From contig OZ255620.1 in NCBI GenBank assembly GCA_965276665.1, positions 3,844,001 to 3,908,000 on the forward strand: a stretch of 64,000 nt of DNA. The letters are read 5' to 3'. This document shows, one piece after another, positions 28,801-37,596 of this stretch; position 1 is the stretch's first letter, and every line of letters starts with the position of its first letter. Origin of the DNA: CAWGJC01 sp965276665. GTDB lineage: Bacteria > Pseudomonadota > Alphaproteobacteria > Acetobacterales > Acetobacteraceae. A model generated the notes under the pieces. It did not search any database and had not been told where the DNA came from. It saw only the letters and a list, made by a program, of their open reading frames with translations. Position numbers and translations under genes: made by a program.

Positions 28801-30374
28801 CGCATCGACATACCACCAGGCATAGCCGTCATGGCTGACCGGCCGGTCGAAACGCGGCCCCTTCGATCCGCGATCAGCGCCGCCGCCGCGAGCCGCCCCG
28901 ACAGCGCCGCCATCGGCACTCCCGCGCCCGGATGCGTCGCACCCCCCGCCAGATAGAGTCCCGGAACCGCGCTGCGCGCCTGCGGGCGGCGGAACGAGGC
29001 CATCGCCCCGTGCACCGCCGGGCCGTACAGCGCGCCCCCCGTCGCCGGGAACAGCGCCGCGAAATCGCGCGGCGTAGTGATTGCCGTCGCCGCTGCGTCC
29101 CGCTCCACCAGCAGGCCGCACCGGGTCAGCATCGCGAAGCTCCGTTCCGTGCATGCGTCGATCTCCGATGCGGCGAGGGGGCTGGTGTCGGCAGTGGCGG
29201 GCGCGTTGACCAGGCAGAGCAATCGCTCGCGCCTGTCGCGCGGCGCATCGTCATCGCCGCGATCCTGCGCGCAGACATAGATCGTGGGCTCGCGCGGCAC
29301 GCGCCCGTCGCGGAACAGGGCGGCGAATTCGGCGGCGTAATCCGTCGAGAAGAACACGTTGTGCCGCAGCAGCGGAAACCCGGCCGTCCGCGCATGCAGC
29401 GCCCAGGTGATCGCCGAGAGCGAGCGTTCGCCGCCGCGCGGCGCCGCGCCCGCGGCATCCGCGCCGAACATCCCGCCGGCGAGCGCGGCGGGATCGGCGT
29501 TCACCACCACCGCAGTCGCCGCGATCTCCTCGCCGCCGGCGAGCCGCACGCCGGCGGCGCCGCGCGGCCCGGCGATGATCCGCTCGACATTCGCGCCATG
29601 GCGGAACGCGACACCCTGCGCGGCCGCGACATCGGCGAGCGCGCGCGCCAGCCGATGCATGCCGCCCTCGACGTACCAGACGCCGTCCTGCTCGACATGG
29701 GCGACGAGCATCAAGGTCGCCGGCGCGAGAAAGGGCGAGGAACCGCAATAGGTCGCATAGCGGCCGAAGAGCTGATGCAGGCGCGGATCGTGGAAATGCT
29801 GGCCGAGCGCGCGCCACATCGTGTCGAACGGCGCCACGCGCCAGAGATCGCCGAGGCCGCGCAGCCCGGCCTGGCGGGCCAGCGACAGCGGCGTCGGCCG
29901 CTGGCTGCGAATGAACGAGTCCTCCAATGTCGCGTAGATCGCGCGCGCCCGGGCGCAGAATGCGAGGAAGCCGCGCGCCTCCGCCGCGCCGGCGAAATCG
30001 CCGATCGCCGCGGCGGAATGCGCGGTGTCGGCGAACAGGTCGAGCCGGCTGCCGTCCGGCCAGCCATGCCGCGCGAGCGTCGCCGCCGGGCGCAGCGTCA
30101 GATGCGCGTCGAGCGACTGCCCGGCGGCGGCGAAGAGCTCCTCGAAAACGCGGCGCATCGTGAACACGGTCGGGCCGGCATCAATGCGCACACCATCGAC
30201 CACGAGCTCACGCAGCTTGCCGCCCGGGGCCTGCTGGCGCTCGAGCACGGTCACCGCGAGCCCGGCGGCGGCGCAGTCGATGGCGGCCGCGAGCCCGCCG
30301 ATTCCCGCCCCGATCACCACGACCGGATCCCGGTGCTGCGATCGCAAGGGCCACGCCCGATTTTCCTTGACCAC
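28797..30374 (-). CDS. crtD: Methoxyneurosporene/hydroxyneurosporene desaturase CrtD
   Basis: This 525-residue CrtI-like FAD enzyme desaturates the 3,4 position of hydroxylated or methoxylated carotenoids. The FAD site is VVVIGAGIGGLAAAIDCAAA, then LERQQAPGGKLREL and DAGPTVFTMRRVF. The end motif is YLAGGATHPGAGVPMAALSG. It starts with GTG 30374, just beside the putative PpsR sites, and is divergent from crtE. The last 25 residues (RGRVSTGRSAMTAMPGGMSMR) are not CrtD-like and overlap the CrtC-like frame. Confidence 0.92.
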   Translation of the reverse strand: MVKENRAWPLRSQHRDPVVVIGAGIGGLAAAIDCAAAGLAVTVLERQQAPGGKLRELVVDGVRIDAGPTVFTMRRVFEELFAAAGQSLDAHLTLRPAATLARHGWPDGSRLDLFADTAHSAAAIGDFAGAAEARGFLAFCARARAIYATLEDSFIRSQRPTPLSLARQAGLRGLGDLWRVAPFDTMWRALGQHFHDPRLHQLFGRYATYCGSSPFLAPATLMLVAHVEQDGVWYVEGGMHRLARALADVAAAQGVAFRHGANVERIIAGPRGAAGVRLAGGEEIAATAVVVNADPAALAGGMFGADAAGAAPRGGERSLSAITWALHARTAGFPLLRHNVFFSTDYAAEFAALFRDGRVPREPTIYVCAQDRGDDDAPRDRRERLLCLVNAPATADTSPLAASEIDACTERSFAMLTRCGLLVERDAAATAITTPRDFAALFPATGGALYGPAVHGAMASFRRPQARSAVPGLYLAGGATHPGAGVPMAALSGRLAAAALIADRRGRVSTGRSAMTAMPGGMSMR

Positions 30375-30376
30375 GA

Positions 30377-30394
30377 CGTCAATATAGACTGACA
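30377..30394. promoter_or_regulatory. Candidate PpsR operator between crtD and crtE (site 1)
   Basis: CGT-N12-ACA (TGT-N12-ACG on the other strand) lies in the 65-bp divergent gap that must hold the promoters of crtD and crtE. The surroundings are distinctly AT-rich compared with the coding DNA. Confidence 0.55.
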
Positions 30395-30407
30395 GTTTAA
30401 TGTGACA
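30390..30407. promoter_or_regulatory. Candidate PpsR operator between crtD and crtE (site 2)
   Basis: TGA-N12-ACA overlaps the first site by 5 bases, with the ends TGACA...GTGACA. It is a weaker match (one mismatch in the left half). Paired or overlapping sites would allow joint repression of both divergent crt operons. Confidence 0.4.
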
Positions 30408-30439
30408 ACAGAAAACGACATTCTCACCGGGAGCGAAAC

Positions 30440-31309
30440 ATGGACGTCGTCACCCGCATCGAGCAGTCGCTGAACAGCGCCATGGCGCTCGCCGAGCGTG
30501 CCGGATCGCCCCCGCGCCTCGCCGCCGCGATGCGCCACGCGGTGTTCCCGCGTGGCCAGCGCATCCGCCCGCGCCTCTGCCTCGCCGTGGCCGGGGCCTG
30601 TGGCGAGGACGATCCCGAGGCGGCCGATGCCGCCGCCGCTGCGATCGAGCTGCTGCACTGCGCCTCGCTGGTGCATGACGACATGCCCTGCTTCGATAAT
30701 GCCGAGACCCGCCGCGGGCGCGCCACCGTGCATTGCGCCTTCGGCGAGCCGCTCGCGCTGCTCGCCGGCGACGCGTTGATCGTGCTCGCCTTCCAGATCC
30801 TCGCGGCGGGCGCTGCCCGTTCGCCGCGGCGTCTCGGCGCGCTGGTCGCGACGATCGGCGCGGCGGTGGGCGTGCCGCGCGGCATCGTCGCCGGGCAGGC
30901 TTGGGAATGTGAGCCCTGCGTCGATCTCGCCCTCTATCAGCGCGAGAAGACGGGGGCGCTGTTCGCCGCGGCGACGATGGCCGGCGCGGCCGTGAGCGGC
31001 GGCGACGCCGAACGGTGGCGCGACACCGGAGCGCTGCTCGGGGAGGCATACCAGATCGCCGACGACATCCGCGACGTCACCGGCGAGGCGGCTGCGCTCG
31101 GCAAGCCGGTCTGCCAAGATGCCGCGCTCGGGCGGCCGAACGCGGTGCTGCAGCTCGGCCAGCATGGCGCGGTGAGCCGGCTCGCCGCGCTGGTCGAGGC
31201 GGCGATGGACGCGATGCCGCCCTGCCCGGGCTTGGCGGAGCTGCGGCGTCATATCTTCACCGAATCTCAGCGGCTCGTTCCCGTCGGGCTCGCGCGCCAC
31301 GCCGCCTGA
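30440..31309 (+). CDS. crtE: Geranylgeranyl diphosphate synthase CrtE
   Basis: This 289-residue trans-prenyl transferase supplies GGPP for carotenoids and for the bacteriochlorophyll tail. The first Asp-rich motif, LVHDDMPCFDNAETRRG, is of the bacterial type with two extra residues. The second is YQIADDIRDVTGEA, where Arg replaces the more common Leu of DDILD. GGGAGCG lies upstream of the ATG. The reading frame then passes to crtF after 35 bp. Confidence 0.92.
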   Translation: MDVVTRIEQSLNSAMALAERAGSPPRLAAAMRHAVFPRGQRIRPRLCLAVAGACGEDDPEAADAAAAAIELLHCASLVHDDMPCFDNAETRRGRATVHCAFGEPLALLAGDALIVLAFQILAAGAARSPRRLGALVATIGAAVGVPRGIVAGQAWECEPCVDLALYQREKTGALFAAATMAGAAVSGGDAERWRDTGALLGEAYQIADDIRDVTGEAAALGKPVCQDAALGRPNAVLQLGQHGAVSRLAALVEAAMDAMPPCPGLAELRRHIFTESQRLVPVGLARHAA

Positions 31310-31344
31310 GATGGATGCGGGCTGACATGGAGGCGGCTCGAACG

Positions 31345-32523
31345 ATGCGCGCGGAGCGTCGCGGCTTCCGCCTCGGCCGCCCGGCAGCCCTGTTCGAGGC
31401 GCTGCTCGACCGGCGCGACGGCCTGGTCGCCGATCCGCGCTTCCGCAGCTGGGCGGCGCGCTTCCCGCTCACCCGCTTCATCGCCCGCCGCCGCGCCGCC
31501 GCGCTGTTCGATCTCTGCGCCGGCTTCGTCTACGCGCAGATCCTGCAGGCCTGCGTCGAGCTCGGCCTGTTCGCGGCGCTGGCCGACGGGCCGCAGACCG
31601 GGCAGGCCCTCGCGCGCCGGCTGGACCTGCCGCTCGCCGGCGTCGAACGCCTGCTCGCCGCCGCGGCGGCGCTCCGCCTGGTCGCCACGCGGCAGGGCGG
31701 CCGGTTCGGGCTCGGCCCGCTCGGCGCCGCGATGGTGGGCAACGACGGCGTCGCCGCCATGGTGCGGCACCATCGCACGCTCTATGCCGATCTCGCCGAC
31801 CCGGTGGCGCTGCTGCGCGGACAGGCGACGGCATCGGCGCTCGCCGGCTTCTGGCCCTATGCCGCCGCCGATTTCCCGGACGGGCTCGCGCCGCCGCAGG
31901 TGGCCGGCTATTCCGCGCTAATGGCGGCCTCCCAGCCGCTGATCGCCGCCGAGATTCTCGATGCCTACGGCATCGCCCGGCATCGCGCCGTGCTCGATCT
32001 CGGCGGCGGCGACGGCGCCTTTCTCGCCGCAGCGGCTTCCCGCGCGCCCGGCCTCACGCTCGCACTGTTCGACCTGCCGGCCGTCATCGAGCGCGCCGCG
32101 GCCCGCTTCGCAGCTGCGGAGCGGGCCGGCCAGATTCGCCTGTTCGGCGGCGATTTCCTGCGCGACACGCTGCCGGCGGGCGCCGATCTCGTCACGCTGA
32201 TCCGGGTCGTGCACGACCACGACGACAGCGCCGCCGCTACGCTGCTGCGCGCGGTCCGCCGCGCCCTGCCGCCCGGCGGCACGCTGCTGCTCGCCGAGCC
32301 GATGGCGGGCACCGATCGCGCCGCGCCGATGGGCGATGCGTATTTCGGCTTCTATCTGCTCGCCATGGGCAAGGGCCGCCCGCGCCGCGCGGAACGGCTC
32401 ACGGCGATGCTGCACGAGGCCGGCTTCGACCGCGTCCGTGAGCTCCGCACCAATACACCGCTGCTCGTCCGCGTGCTGGTGGCGCGCGTCGGAACGCCAC
32501 CGGAGAGCGTCCAGCAACGATGA
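31345..32523 (+). CDS. crtF: Demethylspheroidene/hydroxyneurosporene O-methyltransferase CrtF
   Basis: This 392-residue SAM-dependent methyltransferase methylates the tertiary hydroxyl groups made by CrtC. The N-terminal helical dimerisation region is followed by VLDLGGGDGAFLAAAASRAP (SAM motif I), LFDLPAVIERA and GGDFLRDTLPAGADLVTLIR. ATG 31345 is preferred because GGAGG lies 11 bases upstream. ATG 31315 and 31327 in the same frame are alternatives. With CrtC and CrtD it completes the route to spirilloxanthin. Confidence 0.9.
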   Translation: MRAERRGFRLGRPAALFEALLDRRDGLVADPRFRSWAARFPLTRFIARRRAAALFDLCAGFVYAQILQACVELGLFAALADGPQTGQALARRLDLPLAGVERLLAAAAALRLVATRQGGRFGLGPLGAAMVGNDGVAAMVRHHRTLYADLADPVALLRGQATASALAGFWPYAAADFPDGLAPPQVAGYSALMAASQPLIAAEILDAYGIARHRAVLDLGGGDGAFLAAAASRAPGLTLALFDLPAVIERAAARFAAAERAGQIRLFGGDFLRDTLPAGADLVTLIRVVHDHDDSAAATLLRAVRRALPPGGTLLLAEPMAGTDRAAPMGDAYFGFYLLAMGKGRPRRAERLTAMLHEAGFDRVRELRTNTPLLVRVLVARVGTPPESVQQR

Positions 32524-32533
32524 CACCTGCGCG

Positions 32534-32551
32534 TGTAATAATAGATTGACA
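32534..32551. promoter_or_regulatory. PpsR/CrtJ consensus operator upstream of bchC (site 1)
   Basis: TGTAATAATAGATTGACA matches TGT-N12-ACA exactly and is very AT-rich in an otherwise GC-rich region. It lies in the 100-bp gap between crtF and bchC. The bchC promoter of Rhodobacter is the classical target of CrtJ/PpsR. Confidence 0.75.
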
Positions 32552-32559
32552 GTCTGCAA

Positions 32560-32577
32560 CGTGCGCCTAGACTGACA
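32560..32577. promoter_or_regulatory. PpsR/CrtJ-like operator upstream of bchC (site 2)
   Basis: CGT-N12-ACA (one mismatch) starts exactly 8 bp after the end of site 1. That is the spacing described for cooperative CrtJ binding at the Rhodobacter capsulatus bchC promoter. It ends 46 bases before the bchC start codon. Confidence 0.6.
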
Positions 32578-32623
32578 CTCCCTGGTCGCCACGATGTGTT
32601 CCGACCGGGCAGGAGGGCCAAGA

Positions 32624-33565
32624 ATGGAAACCATGGCCGTCGTGCTGCAGGCTCCGGGCCGCCTGTCTCTCAGCCGCCTGGAGATCGACGAGCCCGGTGA
32701 TGGCGACGTCGTCGTCGAGACGGCGTGGAGCGGCGTCAGCACGGGCACGGAGCGGCTGCTCTGGACCGGGCAGATGCCCGAATTTCCCGGCATGGGCTAT
32801 CCGCTGGTGCCCGGCTACGAATCGGTGGGCCGCGTCGCGCAAACCGGCGCCGGCACGCAGGCGCGCACGGGCGATCTCGTCTTCGTGCCGGGTGCGCGCT
32901 GCTTCGGCGCCGTGCGCGGGCTGTTCGGCGGCGCCGCCTCCCGCGTCGTGGTCCCCGCTTCCCGCGTGCTGCCGATCGACGAGGCGCTCGGCGAGCGCGG
33001 CATCCTCCTCGCGCTGGCGGCTACGGCGCATCATGCGCTGCACGCGCCTGGCGCCGCGCCGCCCGAGCTCATCGTGGGCCACGGCGTGCTCGGCCGCCTG
33101 CTCGCGCGATTAGCCATCCTAGCCGGCGGTTCCCCGCCGGTCGTGTGGGAGCGCGACGCCGCGCGACGCGGCGGTGCAGCGAACTACCGCGTGCTCGATC
33201 CCGCCGAGGATGCGCGCAGGGATTACCGCTGCATCTGCGATGCGAGCGGGAATGCGGCGCTGCTCGACGCGCTGATCGCTCGTCTCGCGCCGGGCGGCGA
33301 GATCGTGCTCGCCGGCTTCTACAGCGCGCCGATCTCCTTCGCCTTTCCGCCCGCCTTCATGCGCGAGGCGCGGCTCCGGATCGCGGCGCAATGGAACGAC
33401 GCCGATCTGCACGCCGTGCACGGCCTCGCGCAGCGTGACCCCGGCCTGCTCGACGGGCTCATCACGCATCGCGGCGCCGCGGCGAACGCCGCGGACGCAT
33501 ACCGCACCGCCTTTGACGATCCCGACTGCCTCAAGATGGTCATCAACTGGAGATCATGCGCATGA
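32624..33565 (+). CDS. bchC: 3-hydroxyethyl bacteriochlorophyllide a dehydrogenase BchC
   Basis: BchC oxidises the C3 hydroxyethyl group to acetyl, the last ring change towards bacteriochlorophyllide a. This 313-residue zinc-less member of the medium-chain dehydrogenase family shows SGVSTGTERLLWTGQMPEFP and LVPGYESVGRV. The nucleotide-binding region (VGHGVLGRLLARLAIL) follows. GGAGGG lies 7 bases before the ATG. It leads the bchCXYZ-puf run under two PpsR-like sites. Confidence 0.94.
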   Translation: METMAVVLQAPGRLSLSRLEIDEPGDGDVVVETAWSGVSTGTERLLWTGQMPEFPGMGYPLVPGYESVGRVAQTGAGTQARTGDLVFVPGARCFGAVRGLFGGAASRVVVPASRVLPIDEALGERGILLALAATAHHALHAPGAAPPELIVGHGVLGRLLARLAILAGGSPPVVWERDAARRGGAANYRVLDPAEDARRDYRCICDASGNAALLDALIARLAPGGEIVLAGFYSAPISFAFPPAFMREARLRIAAQWNDADLHAVHGLAQRDPGLLDGLITHRGAAANAADAYRTAFDDPDCLKMVINWRSCA

Positions 33566-34551
33566 ACGCGATCGCCCCATCGCCAGCGGCCGCCGCGGCC
33601 ACACCGGATATGATCGCGTCGGACGATGTCGCCGATGCAACCCGCTCCGGCACGCAGATCATCGCGATCTATGGCAAGGGCGGCATCGGCAAGAGTTTTA
33701 CGCTCGCGAACCTCTCCTACATGATGGCGCAGCAGGGCAAGCGCGTGCTGCTCATCGGCTGCGATCCGAAAAGCGACACCACGGCCCTGCTGTTCGGCGG
33801 CCGGAGCTGCCCGACCATCATCGAAACCTCGTCGAAGAAGAAGCTCGCCGGCGAGAAGGTGCAGATCGGCGACGTGTGTTTCAAGCGCGACGGCGTGTTC
33901 GCCATGGAGCTCGGCGGCCCAGAAGTCGGGCGCGGCTGCGGCGGCCGCGGGATCATTCACGGCTTCGAGCTGCTCGAGAAGCTCGGCTTCCATGAATGGG
34001 GTTTCGACTACGTGCTGCTCGATTTCCTCGGCGACGTCGTGTGCGGCGGGTTCGGCCTGCCGATCGCGCGCGACATGTGCCAGAAGGTCATCGTCGTCGG
34101 CTCGAACGACCTGCAATCGCTCTACGTCGCCAACAACGTGTGCTCGGCGGTGGAGTACTTCCGCCGGCTCGGCGGCAATGTCGGCGTGGCCGGCATGGTG
34201 GTCAACAAGGATGACGGCAGCGGCGAGGCGCACGCCTTCGCGCACGCCGCCGGCATTCCGGTGCTCGCCGCGATTCCCGCGCATGACGAGATCCGGCGCA
34301 AGAGCGCCAATTACGAGATCGTCGGCAAGCCCGGCGGCGACTGGGCGCCGCTCTTCGAGCAGCTCGGCGCGGCGGTCGCGGATGCGCCGCCGATGCATCC
34401 GACGCCGCTCACGCATGACGCGCTACTCGGCCTGTTCCAGGGCGAGGTGGTGGGGCGCGGCGTCGTGCTCGAGCCGGCGACGCAGGAGGACATGGGCGGC
34501 GCCGCGCTGGCGCGCAAACCCTCGCTTGAAATCCTCTACGAGGGGGTCTGA
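33562..34551 (+). CDS. bchX: Chlorophyllide a reductase iron protein BchX
   Basis: This 329-residue NifH-like ATPase of COR reduces ring B of chlorophyllide a together with BchYZ. Motifs: YGKGGIGKSFT, IGCDPKSDTTALLF, and the Cys-bearing GRGCGGRGII and DVVCGGFGLP for the bridging cluster. ATG 33562 overlaps the bchC stop as ATGA with GGAG at proper distance. ATG 33556 is less likely. The first 35 residues are an Ala/Pro-rich extension. Confidence 0.95.
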   Translation: MNAIAPSPAAAAATPDMIASDDVADATRSGTQIIAIYGKGGIGKSFTLANLSYMMAQQGKRVLLIGCDPKSDTTALLFGGRSCPTIIETSSKKKLAGEKVQIGDVCFKRDGVFAMELGGPEVGRGCGGRGIIHGFELLEKLGFHEWGFDYVLLDFLGDVVCGGFGLPIARDMCQKVIVVGSNDLQSLYVANNVCSAVEYFRRLGGNVGVAGMVVNKDDGSGEAHAFAHAAGIPVLAAIPAHDEIRRKSANYEIVGKPGGDWAPLFEQLGAAVADAPPMHPTPLTHDALLGLFQGEVVGRGVVLEPATQEDMGGAALARKPSLEILYEGV

Positions 34552-34553
34552 GC

Positions 34554-36038
34554 TTGGACGCCGCCGCACCCCATTCCTGCCATGGCGGCCGCGCGGTGCT
34601 CGAGGAGGCCGCGCGCGCGGCGGGCAAGAGCGCGGCGCTCGACCGGCTCGCGGCGGATTATCCGCGTGGTCCGCATGACCAGCCGCAATCGATGTGCCCG
34701 GCCTTCGGCTCGCTGCGCGTGGGTTTGCGCATGCGGCGCGTGGCGACGATCCTCTGCGGCTCCGCCTGCTGCGTCTATGGGCTGACCTTCACGGCGCATT
34801 TCTACGGCGCGCGGCGCACCGTCGGCTATGTGCCGTTCAATTCGGAAAGCCTGGTGCGCGGCGAGCTGTTCGAGGATATCCGTGACGCGGTGTACGCGAC
34901 GGCGAAGCCCGCCGAATGCGATGCCGTCATCGTCATCAATCTCTGCGTGCCGACCGCCTCCGGCGTGCCGCTCGACCGGCTGCCGCGGCAGATCGACGGC
35001 GTGCGCGTCATCGGCATCGACGTTCCCGGCTTCGGCGTGCCGACGCATGCCGAGGCGAAAGATGTCCTGGCCGGCGCGATGCTGCGCTATGCGCGGAACG
35101 AGGCCGAGCAGGGCCCCGTCGCGCGGCCCCGCCAGATGCAGGACGCGCCCGCCGTCACGCTGATCGGCGAGCTGTTTCCCGCCGACCCACCCGGCATCGG
35201 CGCGATGCTCGCGCCGATGGGGCTCGCCGTCGCGCCGCAATTGCCGTCGCGCGAATGGCGCGATCTCTATGCGGCGCTCGATTGCCGCGTCGCCGCAGCG
35301 GTGCATCCGTTCTACGTCGCCTCGGTGCGTGAATTCCGCGCCGCCGGGCGCCCCGTGGCCGGCTCGGCGCCCGTAGGCGTGGAGGCGACCGCCGCCTGGC
35401 TCGACGCGATCGGCACCGCCGCTGCCGTCGCGCCGTCGCGGATCGATGCGGCCAAGGCGCGCGCGCTGCCGGTGATCCGCGCCGCGCTGGCCGCCAACCC
35501 GATCCATGCGCGCGTGACGGTGTCGGGCTATGAAGGCTCTGAGCTGCTGGTCGCGCGGCTGCTCATCGAGGCGGGCGCCGAGGTGCCCTATGTAGGCACC
35601 GCCTGCCCGCGGACCGAATGGAGCGAACCCGATCGCGAATGGCTCGAGGTGCATGGCGCGCACGTGCAGTATCGCGCTTCGCTCGAGCAGGATCTCGCCG
35701 CGATGCGTGACGTGCGACCCGATCTTGCGCTCGGCACGACGCCGCTCGTGCAGGCGGCCAAGGAGATGGGAATTCCCGCGCTCTACTTCACCAACATCAT
35801 CTCGGCGCGGCCGCTGTTCGGCGCGCCCGGCGTGGCCTCGCTCGCCGCGATCGTCGCGGCGCAGACGCGCGGCGCGGAGCGCTTCTCGCGCATGGTGTCG
35901 TTCTTCGACCAGGTCGGCACCGGGCCCGCCGCCGGCTATGGCTGGCGTGACGTGCCGGTCGAGCCGCCGGGCATGCGCGAGCGTGCCCGCCGCGCCCGCG
36001 AGGCGCGCGCCAAGGCGCAAGAAGCGGTGGGAAGCTGA
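34554..36038 (+). CDS. bchY: Chlorophyllide a reductase subunit Y
   Basis: This 494-residue NifD-like subunit of COR has its catalytic cluster shared with BchZ. QSMCPAFGSLRVGLRMRRVA and ILCGSACCVYGLTFTAHFYG are family blocks with cluster Cys. TTG 34554 is used because it follows the bchX stop by 2 bases with GAGGGGG upstream, and no ATG lies before the conserved CHGGRAVLEEAAR region. The last 25 residues are charged and Ala-rich. Confidence 0.94.
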   Translation: MDAAAPHSCHGGRAVLEEAARAAGKSAALDRLAADYPRGPHDQPQSMCPAFGSLRVGLRMRRVATILCGSACCVYGLTFTAHFYGARRTVGYVPFNSESLVRGELFEDIRDAVYATAKPAECDAVIVINLCVPTASGVPLDRLPRQIDGVRVIGIDVPGFGVPTHAEAKDVLAGAMLRYARNEAEQGPVARPRQMQDAPAVTLIGELFPADPPGIGAMLAPMGLAVAPQLPSREWRDLYAALDCRVAAAVHPFYVASVREFRAAGRPVAGSAPVGVEATAAWLDAIGTAAAVAPSRIDAAKARALPVIRAALAANPIHARVTVSGYEGSELLVARLLIEAGAEVPYVGTACPRTEWSEPDREWLEVHGAHVQYRASLEQDLAAMRDVRPDLALGTTPLVQAAKEMGIPALYFTNIISARPLFGAPGVASLAAIVAAQTRGAERFSRMVSFFDQVGTGPAAGYGWRDVPVEPPGMRERARRAREARAKAQEAVGS

Positions 36039-36040
36039 GC

Positions 36041-37489
36041 ATGCTCGTCATCGACCACGACCGGGCGGGCGGCTACTGGGGCGCGGTCTATGCATTCACC
36101 GCGATCCGCGGATTGCGCGTGGTGATCGACGGCCCGGTCGGTTGCGAGAACCTGCCCGTGACGGCCGTGCTGCACTACACGGACGGGCTGCCGCCGCATG
36201 AGCTGCCGGTTGTCGTCACCGGCCTGTCGGAAGATGCGCTCTCGATGCACGGCACCGAGGGCGCGCTGCGCCGCGCCGCCGCGACGCAGGACCCGGACCT
36301 GCCGGCGGTCGTCGTCACCGGCAGCATCGCCGAGATGATCGGCGGCGGCGTCACGCCGGAAGGCTCCAATCTCCGCCGCTTCATCCCGCGCACGATCGAC
36401 GAGGATCAATGGCAGGCGGCGGATCGCGCGATCTACTGGCTGTGGTCCGAGTTCGGCGCGCGCAAGGTCAAGGTGCGCAGGCATGTGGAGGGGCAGAAGC
36501 CGCGCGTCAACATCATCGGGCCGATCTACGGCACTTTCAACATGGCCTCCGACCTTGCCGAGATCCGCCGGCTCGTCGAAGGGATCGGGTGCGAGATCAA
36601 CCTCACCTTCCCGCTCGGCGCGCATATTGAGGACATCGCGAAGCTGTCCGAGGCGGATGTGAACATCTGCCTCTACCGCGAGTTAGGCCGCCTGCTCTGC
36701 GAGGAGCTCGACAAGCCCTATCTGCAGGCGCCGATCGGACTGTTCGCGACGACCAACTTCCTGCGCAAGCTCGGCGAGCTCACCGGGCTCGATCCCGAGC
36801 CTTTCATCGAGCGCGAGAAGCACACGACGATCAAGCCGATCTGGGATCTCTGGCGCAGCGTCACGCAGGACTTCTTCGCCACCGCGTCCTTCGGGATCGT
36901 GGCGAGCGACACCTATGCGCGCGGCATGACGCGCTTCCTCGCCGACGAGATGGGCATTCCGTGCAATTTCACCATCTCGCGCCTGCCGGGGCAGAAGACC
37001 GACAGCGCGGCGGTGCGCACGGCGGTGCGGCAGACGCCGCCGCTTGTTCTCTACGGCTCTTACAACGAGCGCATGTATGCCGCCGAGCTCGGCGGCCGCT
37101 GCATGTTCATCCCGGCCTCCTTCCCCGGCGCGATCATCCGCCGCGCCACCGGCACGCCGTTTATGGGCTATGCCGGCGCGACCTATATCGTTCAGGAATT
37201 CTGCAACGCGTTGTTCGATGCGCTATTCCACATCCTACCGCTCGGCACCGAGCTCGACCGCGTCGCCGCGACGCCCGCGCGCGCCGAGGCGTGGAATTCG
37301 GATCCCTGGGACGACGAGGCGGTGCAGTTGCTTGATCGCCATGTCGAGACGCAGCCATTCCTCATCCGCATATCCGCCGCCAAGCGCCTGCGCGAGCGGG
37401 TGGAACGCGCGGCCCGCGACGCCCGCGAAGGACGCATCACCGCCGCCCGCGTGGCGGAGATGATCGCAGGAGAGGAGGTCGCCGCATGA
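36041..37489 (+). CDS. bchZ: Chlorophyllide a reductase subunit Z
   Basis: This 482-residue NifK-like partner of BchY opens with MLVIDHDRAGGYWGAVYAFT and VIDGPVGCENLPVTAVLHY, with a Cys ligand. NIIGPIYGTFNMASDLAEI is a further family block. It is 2 bases after bchY. It runs into the puf operon with a strong AGGAGAGGAGG near its end. Confidence 0.95.
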   Translation: MLVIDHDRAGGYWGAVYAFTAIRGLRVVIDGPVGCENLPVTAVLHYTDGLPPHELPVVVTGLSEDALSMHGTEGALRRAAATQDPDLPAVVVTGSIAEMIGGGVTPEGSNLRRFIPRTIDEDQWQAADRAIYWLWSEFGARKVKVRRHVEGQKPRVNIIGPIYGTFNMASDLAEIRRLVEGIGCEINLTFPLGAHIEDIAKLSEADVNICLYRELGRLLCEELDKPYLQAPIGLFATTNFLRKLGELTGLDPEPFIEREKHTTIKPIWDLWRSVTQDFFATASFGIVASDTYARGMTRFLADEMGIPCNFTISRLPGQKTDSAAVRTAVRQTPPLVLYGSYNERMYAAELGGRCMFIPASFPGAIIRRATGTPFMGYAGATYIVQEFCNALFDALFHILPLGTELDRVAATPARAEAWNSDPWDDEAVQLLDRHVETQPFLIRISAAKRLRERVERAARDAREGRITAARVAEMIAGEEVAA

Positions 37490-37596
37490 CGGCACCCCGC
37501 AACAGGTTCGCCCGGCCCGGCCGGTCGAGCATGCGCCCCGCCGCAGGGCATCGTGCGGCAAACATCCCAACCCGGAGGATACCACATCATGTCTGA
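37486..37596 (+). CDS. Possible short basic ORF between bchZ and pufB
   Basis: A 36-codon frame starts with ATG overlapping the bchZ stop (ATGA) and has a very strong AGGAGAGGAGG 8 bases upstream. It ends a few codons inside pufB in another frame. The product would be Arg/Pro-rich (MTAPRNRFARPGRSSMRPAA...) without a membrane span, so it is not PufQ. It may be a coupling leader that carries ribosomes from bchZ to pufB, or chance. Confidence 0.3.
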   Translation: MTAPRNRFARPGRSSMRPAAGHRAANIPTRRIPHHV

